Positions 19,795 to 30,845 of a stretch of DNA of 45,000 bases are shown one piece after another (the first letter of the stretch is position 1; every line of letters starts with the position of its first letter). Where the stretch lies: the NCBI GenBank assembly GCA_009760855.2, contig WPIO01000167.1, forward strand, positions 425,001-470,000, in the 5' to 3' direction. Under the pieces are notes generated by a model that ran no database searches, was not told where the DNA came from, and was given only the letters and a program-made list of their open reading frames with translations. A program made the position numbers and the translations under genes. This DNA is from Cristatella mucedo (lineage: Eukaryota; Bryozoa; Phylactolaemata; Cristatellidae).

Positions 19795-21840
19795 GCAAGA
19801 TGTATGTATATCCGTCTGCAACTCTACGAATAAAAGAATTAATAAAAAAAATGCGAGCTGATTTAACAGCCTCTTTTTGTATAGCAACAACAGAGCCTTT
19901 CCGGCTATCACCACCGCTTGCAGTGGCAATAAAGGATCGCCCACCACACGATTCGAACCCACGACGTCGGGGCGGAGGTGGTGACAACCAACCGCCTTAC
20001 CTAGTGAGCCATTACGGCTCACCAGCAACAAAGGCAATGTGGGTGGTACGCAGGAGAGTTTTTTATCACACACCCTCAAAGCCGAAGCGACTTTTAGCAC
20101 ACAATCAGTGGCAAACAGACTTCATCCGCGCAGCAAAGAGAAAGTGAGAAGAGTAGTAATGTTAGAAGAGCAATTGAGGTAGTGAGTAGCATGGAAGTAA
20201 CACTTCAGGACGGCTGGAAAGGATGCGCCATAGTCGGCAACAGGAGAGTATTTTTCGTTGTATAAGAATCGTAGAATAGAGTTCCACAGTCTAGGACTTG
20301 TAGAGCAAGAGATTCTGTCGCCAACAAAATATTAGTCTTTAAGTCTTTAAGCTGAGGAATGGAACAGCGATTCATTGTCCATACACAACCTGAGGGCACG
20401 AGGAGGCTGAAACTGGCGCAGCAGTTCAGTTAGGTAAGTAGGAGCAAAGCTGTGGCAGGCCTTGTGGGTCAGCGTAAGAACTTTGCTCTGTATCCGTTGA
20501 TCAACCGGAAGCCATCCAAGCTCTTTTAGCAAAGGATATGCGTGGTCAAACCGATGGGACTTTAAAACTAGTCTTGCAGCCATATTCATAGTCGGCTGCA
20601 GCGGCCTAGTTGTTTTATTAGGTAGCCCAGCCAAAAGGAAATTACAATAATCAAGCCGAGACAAATCTAAAGGTTAAATCTTTTGCAAGCCACTGTGGAA
20701 GACAGCTCCTAATCTTAGATAGGGATCGGACGTAATTGCTACCTGAAGAAGCATTCTTCTAAATGAAGCTTTTAAAATTTAGGCAGCTGTCGAAAAGGAC
20801 ACCTAAATTTCGAGCACGTGGTGACGATTGCACAACACCATCACCTATTAGAAGAGCAAAGCCTTTTAATCCAGCTACACGCTTAGGGTGTCATATGAGT
20901 AGCAGTTCGGTTTTATCGTCATTTAGTTTCAAGAAGTTTACCGTCATCCAGGATCGAATGCCAGCAAGGCCAGCATTCAGTTTCTCAGTTGCTGCAGCAG
21001 ATTCAGACGGTTTGAATGACAAATAGAGCTGAGTATCATCAGCATAAAAGTGATATCCTATTCCATTGGCCTTAATCACTTTTCCCAGAGGTTGAGCATA
21101 AATGGAGAGCAGCAAGAAACCAAAGACGGACCCTTGAGGGACTCCATGGGTACCCGTCTCGTGTGTGGGACCTGACCCCCCGCACGACACGGATTGATCA
21201 CGATCAGACAAGTGCGATGTAAACCACGCAATGCCTCGTCTGCCACACCGATCGTAATTCTAAATCGTTGAAGTAGAACATCGTGATCAGTGGTGTCGAA
21301 GGCAGCTGACAAATCTAGCAAAGCTAGAGCAGTGACATTCCAGTCATCGTTACAGCATAGAATGCCATTGTTAACAGGCAGGAGAGCAGTTTCAGTGGGG
21401 TGCTGCCTCTTGAACCCCGATTGAATGTTTCTGAAATTTTATCCTTTTCAATATGTGCGACCAAATTCTTGGCGACAATTTTTCCAAGAATCTTTGACAA
21501 GAAAGGAAAATGGAGACTGGGCGATAGTTTGCAAAGACCTCTGTTTCTAATCCAGGCTTTTTAAGTATGGGTCTAAAGAGTGCCGATTGGAAGGAGATGG
21601 GTACAACCCCTTTTTCCAAAGCTGCTTTACAAATCTCGGTAATGTCAGGGCTAAGTTGGTCTCCAGTGAATACCACAGTGACGGCAGTATAAGGTCTTCA
21701 TGATACGAGCTCTTTTTACTAGACCCTATTAAGTTAGCCACATCGCATGCAGCAACCTCTGAAAACCTTACACTGCAGTTTGGTCTGCGTTGCACAAGTC
21801 ATGACAGCTGCAACTTGCTTAAACCTTTTTTGCCTGGCCA
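19795..21840 (-). mobile_element. LINE-2 (L2/CR1-group) reverse transcriptase and 3' end
   Basis: Minus strand, N to C. Pre-palm region: VAACDVANLIGSSKKSS (near 21750), ITEICKAALEKGVVPISF, RPILKKPGLETEVFANYRPV (near 21540). Then GFKRQHPTETALL (near 21400), motif A LLDLSAAFDTTDHDVLLQRF (near 21300), HGVPQGSVFGFLLLSIY (near 21140), catalytic FYADDTQLYLSF (YADD codons at 21035-21046) and LKLNDDKTELL (near 20900). Thumb and C terminus: SRLDYCNFLLAGLPNKTTRP, GWLPVDQRIQSKVLTLTHKA. The 3' untranslated part continues to about 19795 and is split by a SINE-B at 19853-20024. At least three frames are needed to read it, so it is a pseudo-copy. The enzyme would nick target DNA and copy its own RNA there. 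The endonuclease half is at 22978-24000. Confidence 0.88.
19853..20024 (-). mobile_element. SINE-B nested in the LINE-2 3' region
   Basis: On the minus strand the head begins with a perfect little hairpin (GTGAGCC, 5-base loop, GGCTCAC) and runs into TAGGTAAGGCGGTTGGTTGT. The B-box region is GTCGTGGGTTCGAATCGTG, the body GGGCGATCCTTTATTGCCAC, the tail GGCTGTTAAATCAGCTCGCA plus A-rich DNA. LINE-2 3' sequence lies on both sides: TGTATATCCGTCTGCAACTC before, and AATGTGGGTGGTACGCAGGA after, as at the 3' end of the copy at 39900-39980. Confidence 0.85.
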
Positions 21841-22099
21841 TCGTCTTTGAATTAATCGTGGCGTGTTCGCTCCTTTTGTAACCAATAGATATTTCCTTGA
21901 CGACTGGTTCTAATAAGCATGTAGGCCAGTCTGCTTTTTCTTCAATCATCCTTCATCAGTCTGTGAACACTCGTGCCTCGCCCCATATGAGACTTTGGAC
22001 AACGGCCTACGGTAGTCTCACTGTCTTGCTCCGGTTTCGAGCCCAGTACCATGGTGGTGCTGGAGCAAGTTCAATTATACTTACTCCCATTTCTTCGAG

Positions 22100-22100
<1 letters not shown>

Positions 22101-22177
<77 letters not shown>

Positions 22178-22240
22178 ACTCGCTCTCGCTCTCATTCTTT
22201 CTCCCTCTCTCTCTCTCCTTCTTTTCTCTCTCTCTCCGTC
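22101..22240. repeat. (CT)n microsatellite
   Basis: A nearly pure CT run to about 22172, then CTTTCTC and CTCGCTCT variants. It lies between two pieces of the minus-strand LINE-2. Confidence 0.95.
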
Positions 22241-22344
22241 TCGCAGTTTGCAAGCAAATTGTTCATCTGATGAATCTGTTTAGGTTCTGACTTGCAGGAG
22301 TTCAGTTTTTAGTGAAAAAACTCCTGGCTTTTCTAAACTTCCGA

Positions 22345-22431
22345 GTGTATACTACTATTAATACTAATAATATATCCGATCTAGCGCCCTCCAAGAATTT
22401 TATCTCTTTCTAGGCACTTTACGTTTGCTGA
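22345..22431 (-). mobile_element. Solo LINE-1-type tail within LINE-2
   Basis: Minus strand: AAACGTAAAGTGCCTAGAAA, GAGATAAAATTCTTGGAGGG, CGCTAGATCGGATATATTAT. This is the LINE-1 terminal tail with no coding part. It sits directly next to LINE-2 linker coding sequence (22432-22666), so it is either an extremely 5'-truncated LINE-1 or a SINE remnant inserted in LINE-2. Confidence 0.7.
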
Positions 22432-22666
22432 CTAAACAGGAAGTCTTTGAAAATGACTAGATCGCCATCAGATCCTGATTTCTTAAAGCGAAGTTCAAGC
22501 CTGCACTTAACAAAGTAAATCTTTTAAAGTATCTCCTTTAATCAACCTGATCTCCGCAACTCTGTGAACTGATAGAATTACGGGAGCTTGCTCGTCATGG
22601 AAACTCCTGAATGTCATGTTCACTGCATCTGTGAGGTTATCAAGGCTGTTGGTCGATTTTGGGTGC
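22432..22666 (-). mobile_element. LINE-2 linker between endonuclease and RT
   Basis: Minus-strand peptides DLHPKSTNSLDNLTDAVNMT, FRSFHDEQAPVILSVHRV and, after frame changes, CRLELRFKKSGSDGDLVIF. In L2/CR1 elements a stretch of this kind (DNSTL..LDKHAP, then an Arg/Lys-rich ..RWRKSG block) joins the endonuclease to the reverse transcriptase. Its position between the endonuclease at 22978 and the RT at 21840 fits one original element. Confidence 0.75.
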
Positions 22667-22977
22667 AGATCTAGCCGAGCTGGGTTGGTCCAGTGGTTAA
22701 GGTGCTCGACCCGACTAAAGTCTGGCTGAGGTCATGGGCACGAGCCCTGAGGCATATGTGAAGCGCCTGAATAAAAAATCCTAGCTGATTAAACAGCCTC
22801 TTTTTGTATTGCGACAGAAGAGCCTTTATGGCTATCGCCGCTTGCAGTGGCGATAATGAATCGCCCACTGCAGGAATCGAACCCACGACCTCGGGACGTC
22901 GTGAAAGCAACCGCCTTACCTGGTGAGATTTAGTTCTCCTGGGGTGCTATACAAATGAATATTTTATAGAAGATCTA
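22667..22977 (+). mobile_element. SINE-A with 7-bp target duplication, nested in LINE-2
   Basis: A SINE-A copy (head GCTGGGTTGGTCCAGTGGTT; tail TTAGTTCTCCTGGGGTGCTA, then TACAAATGAAT) interrupts the minus-strand LINE-2. AGATCTA occurs at 22667-22673 and again at 22971-22977, flanking the SINE, and looks like the target-site duplication expected for target-primed insertion. The SINE is itself broken after GCGCCTGAATA (22773) by a SINE-B at 22779-22924. Confidence 0.85.
22779..22924 (-). mobile_element. SINE-B nested inside SINE-A
   Basis: The minus-strand head CACCAGGTAAGGCGGTTGCT, B-box region GAGGTCGTGGGTTCGATTCC, body GGGCGATTCATTATCGCCAC, and tail GGCTGTTTAATCAGCTAGGA then A-rich DNA interrupt the SINE-A between GAATA and GATTTAGTTCTCC. 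This fixes the order: LINE-2, then SINE-A, then SINE-B. Confidence 0.88.
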
Positions 22978-24000
22978 TCTCGCAAACAGATTTCAGAACA
23001 TTTTCTGGTCAATGCTTTTTAAGCTGCGTAGCTGGACAACTCGACATTACCTTATTCGTGCAACGGAGAAGGAAGAGTAAACTGGATAGAACGGTGATCC
23101 GAGATGGTCAACGGGCACACATTAAGGTCTGAGGGGCAGACATCCTTAGCGATAACGAAATCCAGGATATGGCCACTGGCTAAGTGTCATTATCGACGTG
23201 TTAGACCAAATGAAAGTTGTCCACACAACCCAGAAATGAGCGGACCTGACTGTTTTTATTTTAGGGTTTTCAACGTAAATACTGAAGTCTTCTGCAATTA
23301 GTAACGATCAATCAGAAATATTTTGAATAGGAGCTTCAAGAAATCCTCTATAAGTAATTTTAGACAGGCAGAAGGAGGTGGTTATATTACAACAGTGAGA
23401 AGCACGGTCTTTGGCGAGGACCTATTTTGATTTTGCAATTGATTCAAATAATGGCCAATGACAAAATCGCATATCCTGTAGCCAAACGGTTTATTAACAA
23501 CAATAGCAATCCCGCAACTAATCATATCGGGCCGTGTGAACTGAAAGAATGAGAACTCTAGTGGGATGGTCTCAGATACACAGCTACCAGAGCAGGGCTT
23601 TATCAGCGTCTCGATCCACAGAAATGCAGCTACCTTCTCCGTAACAGCCTGATAGCGGTAAGTAACCCCTTAATTCCTAGCGAACGGAAATTTAACAGGT
23701 GGAATTAATGAGGCCGTCCAATAACTGCACGGCTCCAATAAAGTGACTTGCATGCCAAGCGGCATGCAGCCGTCCCGGCACACGCTGCCCCTTCGAATTT
23801 TGATTGAACTTTAGTAACGGCCTACCATCGACTTTTCGCAACATGTTGAGGTGCGGAGAGTGGGATGTTACGCTGTGCTGCGCTTTAAACTTACGGATCT
23901 TACGTGATAGACAAAAAGCTGACAGGGCGAACGCAGGATTCAGCAACAGGTTAATAGTGACCCACTGGAAGAAGACCCGCCTGTAGGTATTGACAAATGG
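22978..24000 (-). mobile_element. LINE-2 AP-type endonuclease and N-terminal region
   Basis: On the minus strand the C-terminal part of an apurinic-type endonuclease is readable. It runs GHILDFVIAKDVCPSDLNVC, PLTISDHRSIQFTLPSPLHE, with the signature SDH at 23094-23102. Before it are a LLIAEDFSIYVENP block (family GDFNIH), RPDMISCGIAIVV and an AVTEK-like start (family TETWL), crossing several stops and frame shifts. The stretch 23692-24006 is one open frame of 104 residues, and looks like the LINE's N-terminal region. Weaker continuation to about 24250 is possible. The endonuclease would nick the target site. This copy is inactive. Confidence 0.78.
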
Positions 24001-24249
24001 CGACATCGCACCTACTGCTAAGCAGGTCCAATTTTGAGTAGCATATCCGAAAACAGCTCATGGAACAGTCGTAGCGAAGACGTCAGCGGGAAAATACCCA
24101 AATTTAGCACGAAGAAGTCGGCTAAAGGTCCTCACCGTGCTTGGAGTGGCCCGATGCCGCTTTCTAATATGGGAAGGAGATGTACTCCTACCTGATCGTG
24201 CGCTCACATTCCATTGACAGAGCTCCCTTTCCCGTCCACGGAAAATCAC
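24001..24249 (-). mobile_element. Possible 5' part of LINE-2
   Basis: A 63-codon frame at 24058-24249 (RSGRSTSPSHIRKRHRATPS) continues toward 24006 with one stop. Its basic, Ser/Arg-rich character suits the region before the endonuclease in L2-like elements, but I see no diagnostic motif. It could be flanking DNA. Confidence 0.3.
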
Positions 24250-27200
24250 TATTACCTATTACCTATTACCTATAAGCTGTTAAGAAAGAGCAGCGTGGGC
24301 TCCAGTATTCCTAGCAGAAAGATATTAGTGGGGTTTGTAGAGGCCTTCATTGCAAACCACGGCCTATCGAGGACCAGTTTCAAGCGTCACAGCTCAGCCG
24401 GTGCACTTTGAAAGATTCCTCATGCATTTGAGGTAAATATCGATAAAAAAAACGGGTAAAGTTTGTCCAACGATAAAATATAGGTTTATCACATCCTTAA
24501 AAACACTGTAATACAATTCTGGAAATTGAAAAGGGAGCTTTGATTATTTCCGACAAAAAGTAACTGCAAAGCGTGTCCAACGCGGAATTAACACAGATGC
24601 GAAGAATATACAAATAAATATTTACCGATCTCTGCATCATGTGAGACTTTTTCCTCAGCTTGTTAAATCGCACTGTATCGAGGTATGTGTCTGCGGCTTG
24701 CTGAGGGCTTGTGACTTTTATAAAGCTTCGTTCATAGTTTAATCTTGTGCATTGTATATTCTATGACTCGGCCTATACTTTTTTATATTTTTCGCTATGC
24801 ATTTTCATGAATGCAAAAAATAAAGCTCCATGACGTTTGACTGTATGTATAGCAATTCCTTCCCTAAGCGAAATCATAAATTAACCACTGCAGTGATTTG
24901 AATGTAGAGTTCAGGTCATTTTTAAAATTTCACGTTGATCCATAAAAATTGGGAAGCGATGGAATTACCCCTTAGCCATACTAGGGCATGCCCATCAAGT
25001 TGATTGACAGCTGTAAGCTATTTTTTCCTGAGACTGAAAAAAATTCCAAAGCTAATGATCTAGAAAGATTGCATTATTATTGCAAATATGCTGTATCTTC
25101 CAGCGTCACACGAGATTATACTCGATAAGCTGCTGTCCGAAGCAACTGTTGCCACCGCTGCATCTGCTGCGAGTAGGCCTATAAATTCTCAAGGATTGCC
25201 TAGTTACTTAACGCTGCCGACAATGCCTTCCCTGTTTTATTTGAAGTAGCAGTTTCGATAGGATCTTGCAGGCTTCCTAATCTGACAACTGTTGCTTATG
25301 CAGACTTGGGCATGAGAAAGCTGGCCGTATGCCTAAAGCTGACAGAGGTCAAGATCATCGTGAAACTCGATTGGCATTTTTGCGATATAAGAGCGATAAG
25401 CTGCGATCGCTGCGCTCGCTGCGCTCCTGACCAAGACGTTGAGCAGTTTATTCTCTCCTCTCAGCAGGCTGCCATATTTATTTGAGCAAACAACGCACTA
25501 TCCTGTGAGCAAACATTCAAAGGTGGCCTTAAGATAACGTTCGCCGTCATGTGCCATCCGAACGGCCATCCGTGGGCAGCTAGTCGTGACGAATGGATCT
25601 CGGCCAAGCGCTGGCCATTCTGTTGGCTACCGTAGCTCCTTTTTACGTGCGATCTCTCCAGATAGAAACTCAGCTCTCGTCGTGCGCGGTTGTTACAGAC
25701 CAAGGAACAGTCGACTTCAGCAAACTAGCAGGAACTGGAGGAAACCCGGGGTGAGAGCTCACTCTGATTTGTTTTACCGAAACGTTCTTGCTGCGCCGGT
25801 GAGTCTCAGTTGCCCTAGCAAAAGACGTTTAATCATTAAGGGTTACAGCTGGACCCACAATCGGCGTACAATGATTCTTATCAATCAACAGACACATCAA
25901 CAGTCCGAGACTCGAAGGCGACAGTAATTGTTTGCAAAGCAGCTTTTATTGTAAGAAACTACTAGATTCATAGCCGTTGCCATTGACGGTATGATTTCCT
26001 TGTCATATATATTTGATGCAATTATATCTTTAATGCACCTAAAAACGCCGGGCAAGAAAGATCAATATGCATGAATGCACGGGAAAAAGTTAAACTTTCA
26101 GGAAAACTGTTGAAATTGGAAATGTATTAACAGCTGAAAATTAGCAGAAAGACTCAGCCGACGACCACCAGCATGAACACTGGTTCATCGGCCATTGTCG
26201 ACAACTTATTTTGGTTGGTTTGAAGCGTGATTACCTCGTTGTACAAAACGTGTCAATGCCTTCTGAATTATTGCATCGTTTTCGGTAATTAGTCCCTCTG
26301 CAGAAGCCTGTAGCTTCGTTAGATATCAAAATGTGTAGGGGATGCTATGCAGCCGTCTATCTCCGGGACGTGTACAGCACTGCCTAAATATGTGCAGTCA
26401 CTGCCTGACTCGGTCTGCTTTTTAATTCGTGGCTTGAGCTGATTCAGTGACATGCCGTACGCGCGCCGATAGGTGCGTTTAATTTTAGTGAACCGGTTAA
26501 ATGTGACATTCGTTCATTCAGCACGGCTTTGTGAAATTATTAATGATGAGGAAGTAAGCTTTACCAACAAAATTTTGAAACTTTATAGCTGTCACTGAGT
26601 TGCTTCTGCGAAAGTGCAAAAATAAGTTCATCGGCCTCATAACTTACCTATGTTATAAGTTCTTCGTGTTTAGAAAGCACTCATAATCTTCAGTTGCAGA
26701 TGATGCCACTACCTATCCTTTCTGAAGTTACTGAATATTTGTGTTTATGGGTTCAGAGTTCAGTAGAGCATCGGCATCATTGGACCAACAAGTTTCTAAT
26801 GGCCGCTGTTTATTCATGGTTGATGAGAGAGGTATTTGGGTTTGATGAATCAGATGAAGTTTTTCAGTTTAGACTTCTTTTGCTAGAGCTTTTTAGTATT
26901 TTTGATTATTTCAAGGGTTATCATCCCGAGTTTTTTCTTAGAAAATATACGTGCATTTTTAAATAATTCTGCTTACAAAATACTTTGACACTATCCTTAG
27001 ACCTTGGATCAGTTCTTCCAGCTGCGGAATCTCTCTGCCACTTATGAATTCGTATGATTGTTTAGTAAAGCAAAGGATTTCTTAGCGTTCTTGGCGTTTT
27101 ACGGTGTCTTGGCGGTGTGTATGCGAACTGTATTTTAATAGTGCTTAATGGTGAATGACATCATAGCAAGCTGGCCAACAGGCACTCTGGAACATGCTTT

Positions 27201-27339
27201 AGGTTTCATCTGGGACAGCTATATTGAACCCAAATATCATCATTAAATCTGCAAATCTTTAAGCTCCACTCCTTTAATAGGCTATTTTGTACTTCTTCGT
27301 GAGCCTAGAATACAGTGAGCGAGCATGCAGTGTAGTTCG
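24250..27339. other. AT-rich DNA without recognised elements
   Basis: About 3 kb with no LINE or SINE that I can see. It holds a short (ATTACCT)3 run at about 24251-24272 and the weak ORF at 26700-26966, listed separately. The opposing frames 25586-25927 (plus) and 25461-25703 (minus) overlap and show no domain. This is the longest apparently transposon-poor stretch outside the CpG block and may be intron or intergenic DNA. Confidence 0.5.
26700..26966 (+). other. 88-codon ORF in AT-rich DNA, doubtful
   Basis: Begins MMPLPILSEVTEYLCLWVQS and ends FFLRKYTCIFK at a TAA. The composition is Leu/Phe/Glu-rich with a VFGFDESDEVFQFRLLLLE centre. A CAG lies just before the ATG (TTGCAG), like a splice acceptor, but the upstream pyrimidine tract is weak. 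I recognise no family. An open run of this length in AT-rich DNA is mildly unusual. Confidence 0.15.
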
Positions 27340-29048
27340 TTACGTTGCCATGCACAACTAACATCATTAATATGTCATCAGCCTCATGTCATGTCCTTGC
27401 ATCTTTAAAAAAAGCTGTAGTGGGCCACTTGTCAAGAAAGTGACACTAGACCAAGAGAACTTGAGCAACTACTGCCCAGTCTCCCTTCTACCATTCCTAC
27501 CAAAGACTCTGGAACGGTTCGTGGTGGATCAGCTGAACTCATATCTTGAAACTTCCCTCCTTGCTAGTAAGTTCCAGTCTGGCTTTAGAGCTAATCACTC
27601 CACAGAGTCAGCATTGCTTAGGATGTACAACGACCTACTTAGGAAGCAAGACATGGGTAGACTATCTCTGCTTGTTTTGCTTGATCTCTCGGCATCTTTT
27701 GATGCTATCGATCACCGAGTTCTCCTAAAGCGCCTCTTATCTCGCCTGGGCATCGTTGGCAATGCTCTGCGAAGTTTCAGGTCCTATCTCAGTGGGAGAC
27801 TCCAGAGTATAGACGTGAATGAACAAAGATCATCCGAGGTACCTCTGAAATATGGGGTACCTCAGGGCTTCCTGGTAGGTCCGGTTCTTTTCCCGGTTTA
27901 TACTCTCCCTCTTACTGACGTGATTTTGCCAAGCACAATCTAGGCTTTCACTTTTATGCGGATGACACTCAGTTGTACCTTTGCTTTGATCCCTTCCAGC
28001 CTTCGAGCAACTCGAATTCTCTCAACTCACTTGCTGCATGCATTGATGACATCCGCACGTCGATGGCAGCACATTTTCTAAAACTAAACGATGATAAAAC
28101 TGAATTACCAGCTATGGGCAAATCCAGTTTGATTCAGAAAATGGAATGTCTGACGCTCAAAATTGTCTCTGCAAGCATCTCTCCTGTTGAATCAGCTCGA
28201 AATCTAGGTGTAATGTTCCAAAGTGACCTTTCGTTAGACGACCTTATCACCTCCACAGTCAAATCTGCCTACTTTCAGCTACATAACATTGGTAAAATTC
28301 GGACTTGTTTAGATCAGGATACCACGTCTAAGTTGGTCCATGCATTTGTGAAATCCCGACTTGACTTCTGTAACTCGCTGCTTGCTGGCCATACCGGCAT
28401 GTGAAATCAGGTGATAACAGCTTGTGCAAAACTCTGCAGCTAGGCTTGTCTGTCGTGAGCGTTGCAGTTGCACATCACACCACTTTTCGCCGACCTGCAA
28501 TGGCTACCAGTCAAGCAAAGGATCGCCTTCAAATGTTTGCCGCTCACTTTTAGTTTACTTCATTCTTGGGCTCCAGCCTATCTCTCAGATCTACTCCCCC
28601 ACCAAGCCAAGCATCGTACCACCCGCTTTTCGGAATTCAACAGTCTAGAAATACCTCGTACAAACCTCAAATCCTTTGGCGACTATGCATTTAGTTCGTA
28701 TGCTCCCAAAGCCTGGAACTTCCTTCCGACTTGCGTCAGAGCATCCCCTGACTTGACCACGTTTAAAAAGAACTTAAAAACAAACCTATTTAAGGCAGAA
28801 TTTAGTGAGTCCCTGTGATTCGTCCTTGATGTGCTTATGCGTACTGACACTGTGCATGCTGCCACTAACCACATTTGCACGCTGACCTGTGCATGTCACC
28901 CCTAACCACGGTGTTCATGTTTTTGATCAAGCATGATATTATTCACGATTTAATCGCGTCTTACTTTGCAGCAAATGTAAAGCGCCTAGGAAGAGATTGA
29001 GTTCTTTGAGGGCGCTTTATCAAGTGCATTACTATTGTTATAATTATT
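27340..29048 (+). mobile_element. LINE-1 (L2/CR1-group), best-preserved copy
   Basis: Begins TNIINMSSASCHVLASLKK, then KKVTLDQENLSNYCPVSLLP, QSGFRANHSTESALL, motif A LLDLSASFDAIDHRVLLKRL (near 27670-27730), a YGVPQGFLVGPVLF block (near 27850-27895), and after a -1/+1 frame change the catalytic FYADDTQLYLCF (YADD at 27955-27966) and LKLNDDKTELPAMG. The thumb and C terminus (LVHAFVKSRLDFCNSLLAG, LQWLPVKQRIAFK, IPRTNLKSFGDYAFSSYAPK) occupy two more frames, ending at a stop at 28818. The 3' region ends with AAAGCGCCTAGGAAGAGATT, GGGCGCTTTATCAAGTGCAT and TTACTATTGTTATAATTAT. The endonuclease is missing, so this is a 5'-truncated, frameshifted copy. Confidence 0.9.
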
Positions 29049-29494
29049 TCGTGTATAGCACAGATATGATCACAGTTCGCTGGCTGGAGCTCGTGCATGT
29101 CATCCTTAAGCATTATTTCTGCTATATGATAACTAACCGAATAAATGTATTGGCTTACGTGCAAGTGCGTTCATGTGAGATCATTCAAGTGAGCCCCCTA
29201 ACTTATAACGGAGATAGAGAGATTGATAAAGATTTAGAGACACAGCCACTAATCTTAATACATTGCACATGCGCATTGCACATCGCTGTACATTAGACGT
29301 GCTTGACCTTATTCTCAAGAGACCAGTGTGTCGCAGGTCTACTTTTGTAGTTTTTTTCATTCCTGATTTCTGATTTTTCCTCTAAAATCTTCATTGTCCA
29401 GGAAGCCTTCCATTTTCTGGATGCCGTAAAGTATGAGTATTTGCGTAGAGCCTGGATTGCCTGAAGCAATTGTTCATAGCTGTAATTTCCGCTC
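29049..29494. other. Unassigned sequence
   Basis: No gene or repeat recognised after the LINE-1 tail. Confidence 0.45.
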
Positions 29495-29562
29495 ATAATA
29501 ATACATTTGTATAGCGCTCGCAGAGAACTGAATCTCTTTCTAAGCACTCTACAGATGCTGTA
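29495..29562 (-). mobile_element. Solo LINE/SINE tail
   Basis: AATAATACATTTGTATAGCG, CTCGCAGAGAACTGAATCTC, TTTCTAAGCACTCTACAGAT is the reversed terminal tail shared by LINE-1 and SINE-A (it mixes features of both). No body is attached. Confidence 0.65.
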
Positions 29563-30087
29563 TGGAAAGTTATAAACACGTACTCTTTTTTTGCTGTTTC
29601 CTACTATATCCATTACGCCAGAAATTTAGTCATACTTGCATGCAAGCACGCACGTTTGCACGCAATCCGATCAAACTAAGGCAATATGGCAGGAAAGAGA
29701 AAGTAAAGGCCGCAGTGAAAGCTTAAAAAGCAGCCAATCATCCGAAAGTGAGACGCCGTGGTGAGCTAGGTTGAGAGAAAGGGGGAGCTATAAAATGCAG
29801 TAAGCGAAAGATTGACGAAATTATAACAAAAGGAAACAAAGAATGAGAAATGTATAGCCTGCCAAATGCCATTTTTGCCGCACCACCTGCTGTCGAAAGG
29901 ATTAACCTTCAAGTCGGTAACCCTAGCAACTCTCTTACTGCCCTCATGAACATTCAGACGCTGTCTTCAATATATGCCTGCGAAACGCCATTCTCTTTGC
30001 TACGCTCGCTGAACAGCGTCTTCGCACATGCAGAACACCTCTAAATTCCCAGCGCAAGCAGTTTGTAAACCAGATTGTGAGCCGTGG

Positions 30088-30131
30088 TTTTTAGACAGTA
30101 TTCTTTAGATGCCAAGAATACTGTCTAAAGA
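30088..30131. repeat. 16-bp perfect hairpin with short loop
   Basis: Arms TTTAGACAGTATTCTT (30090-30105) and AAGAATACTGTCTAAA (30114-30129) are exact reverse complements around an 8-base loop. One G:U-type pair and one more pair extend the stem outward. It is not the histone 3' stem-loop (wrong length and sequence). It could be a small foldback or a short precursor-like RNA stem. Confidence 0.85.
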
Positions 30132-30845
30132 AAGACAAGAAGACAAGCTCAAGCGGCGAAGAAGTGAACTAAGTAGATTATAAAATTGAGCTGGCTTCTA
30201 CGCCCAATTGATAGGGGAACGCATATCCAGGGAAATAATTGACAGCGTTGATTTGTGCATTTTAGATTCAAAGGAGCACATTCTGTTTTATCACATACAG
30301 CATCTTTCGACTGGAACCCGTGTACCGACTTTACGGAGGGAAAATGCCAAAACGTGGCGGTGAGTTAAGCTAGTTAGCAATAGTTCTTTCAGGATGCTTA
30401 GCGGCTTCGGCATCAAGTTAATAAAAAACAATAACTTATTTGCAAACGGTCATTGCTTACCAGACGGCGAGTCAATTACTTTCGTTTCTGCTTGTCCACT
30501 CAGCAACAGGATATCTGTCTTGAAATCAATTCGCCTGAAATATGCTATTAACCTGTCTGGAAATTAATTTTCGTTGATAAAAGTGTTGGCTATTTATCTG
30601 ACATTTTTCGTAATGTGAAAAAGTCTGATGTCAAATCATTGTGTGTGTTTTATTTCCATCGAATGTTCTATTCGCACCCGCCCCTCGATTCTTCTTCGCG
30701 AACTTCGTGCCGGCGTCATCATTCTCACGACCGCTGCCACTGCAACCCACCAAAGCACCAGTACACGACGTAGCCCGCTGATAACGGTGCGATATTATGT
30801 GGGTACTCATGAAGTATAGTGCAATGTAGCGGACAATGAGATACA

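Noticed and set aside
25586-25927. 113-codon plus-strand ORF
   Set aside because: No domain, irregular composition, and an opposing frame over the same region. Not separable from chance.
30088-30131. Histone-type 3' stem-loop
   Set aside because: That structure has a 6-bp stem and a 4-base loop with a fixed sequence. This one has a 16-bp stem and an 8-base loop.
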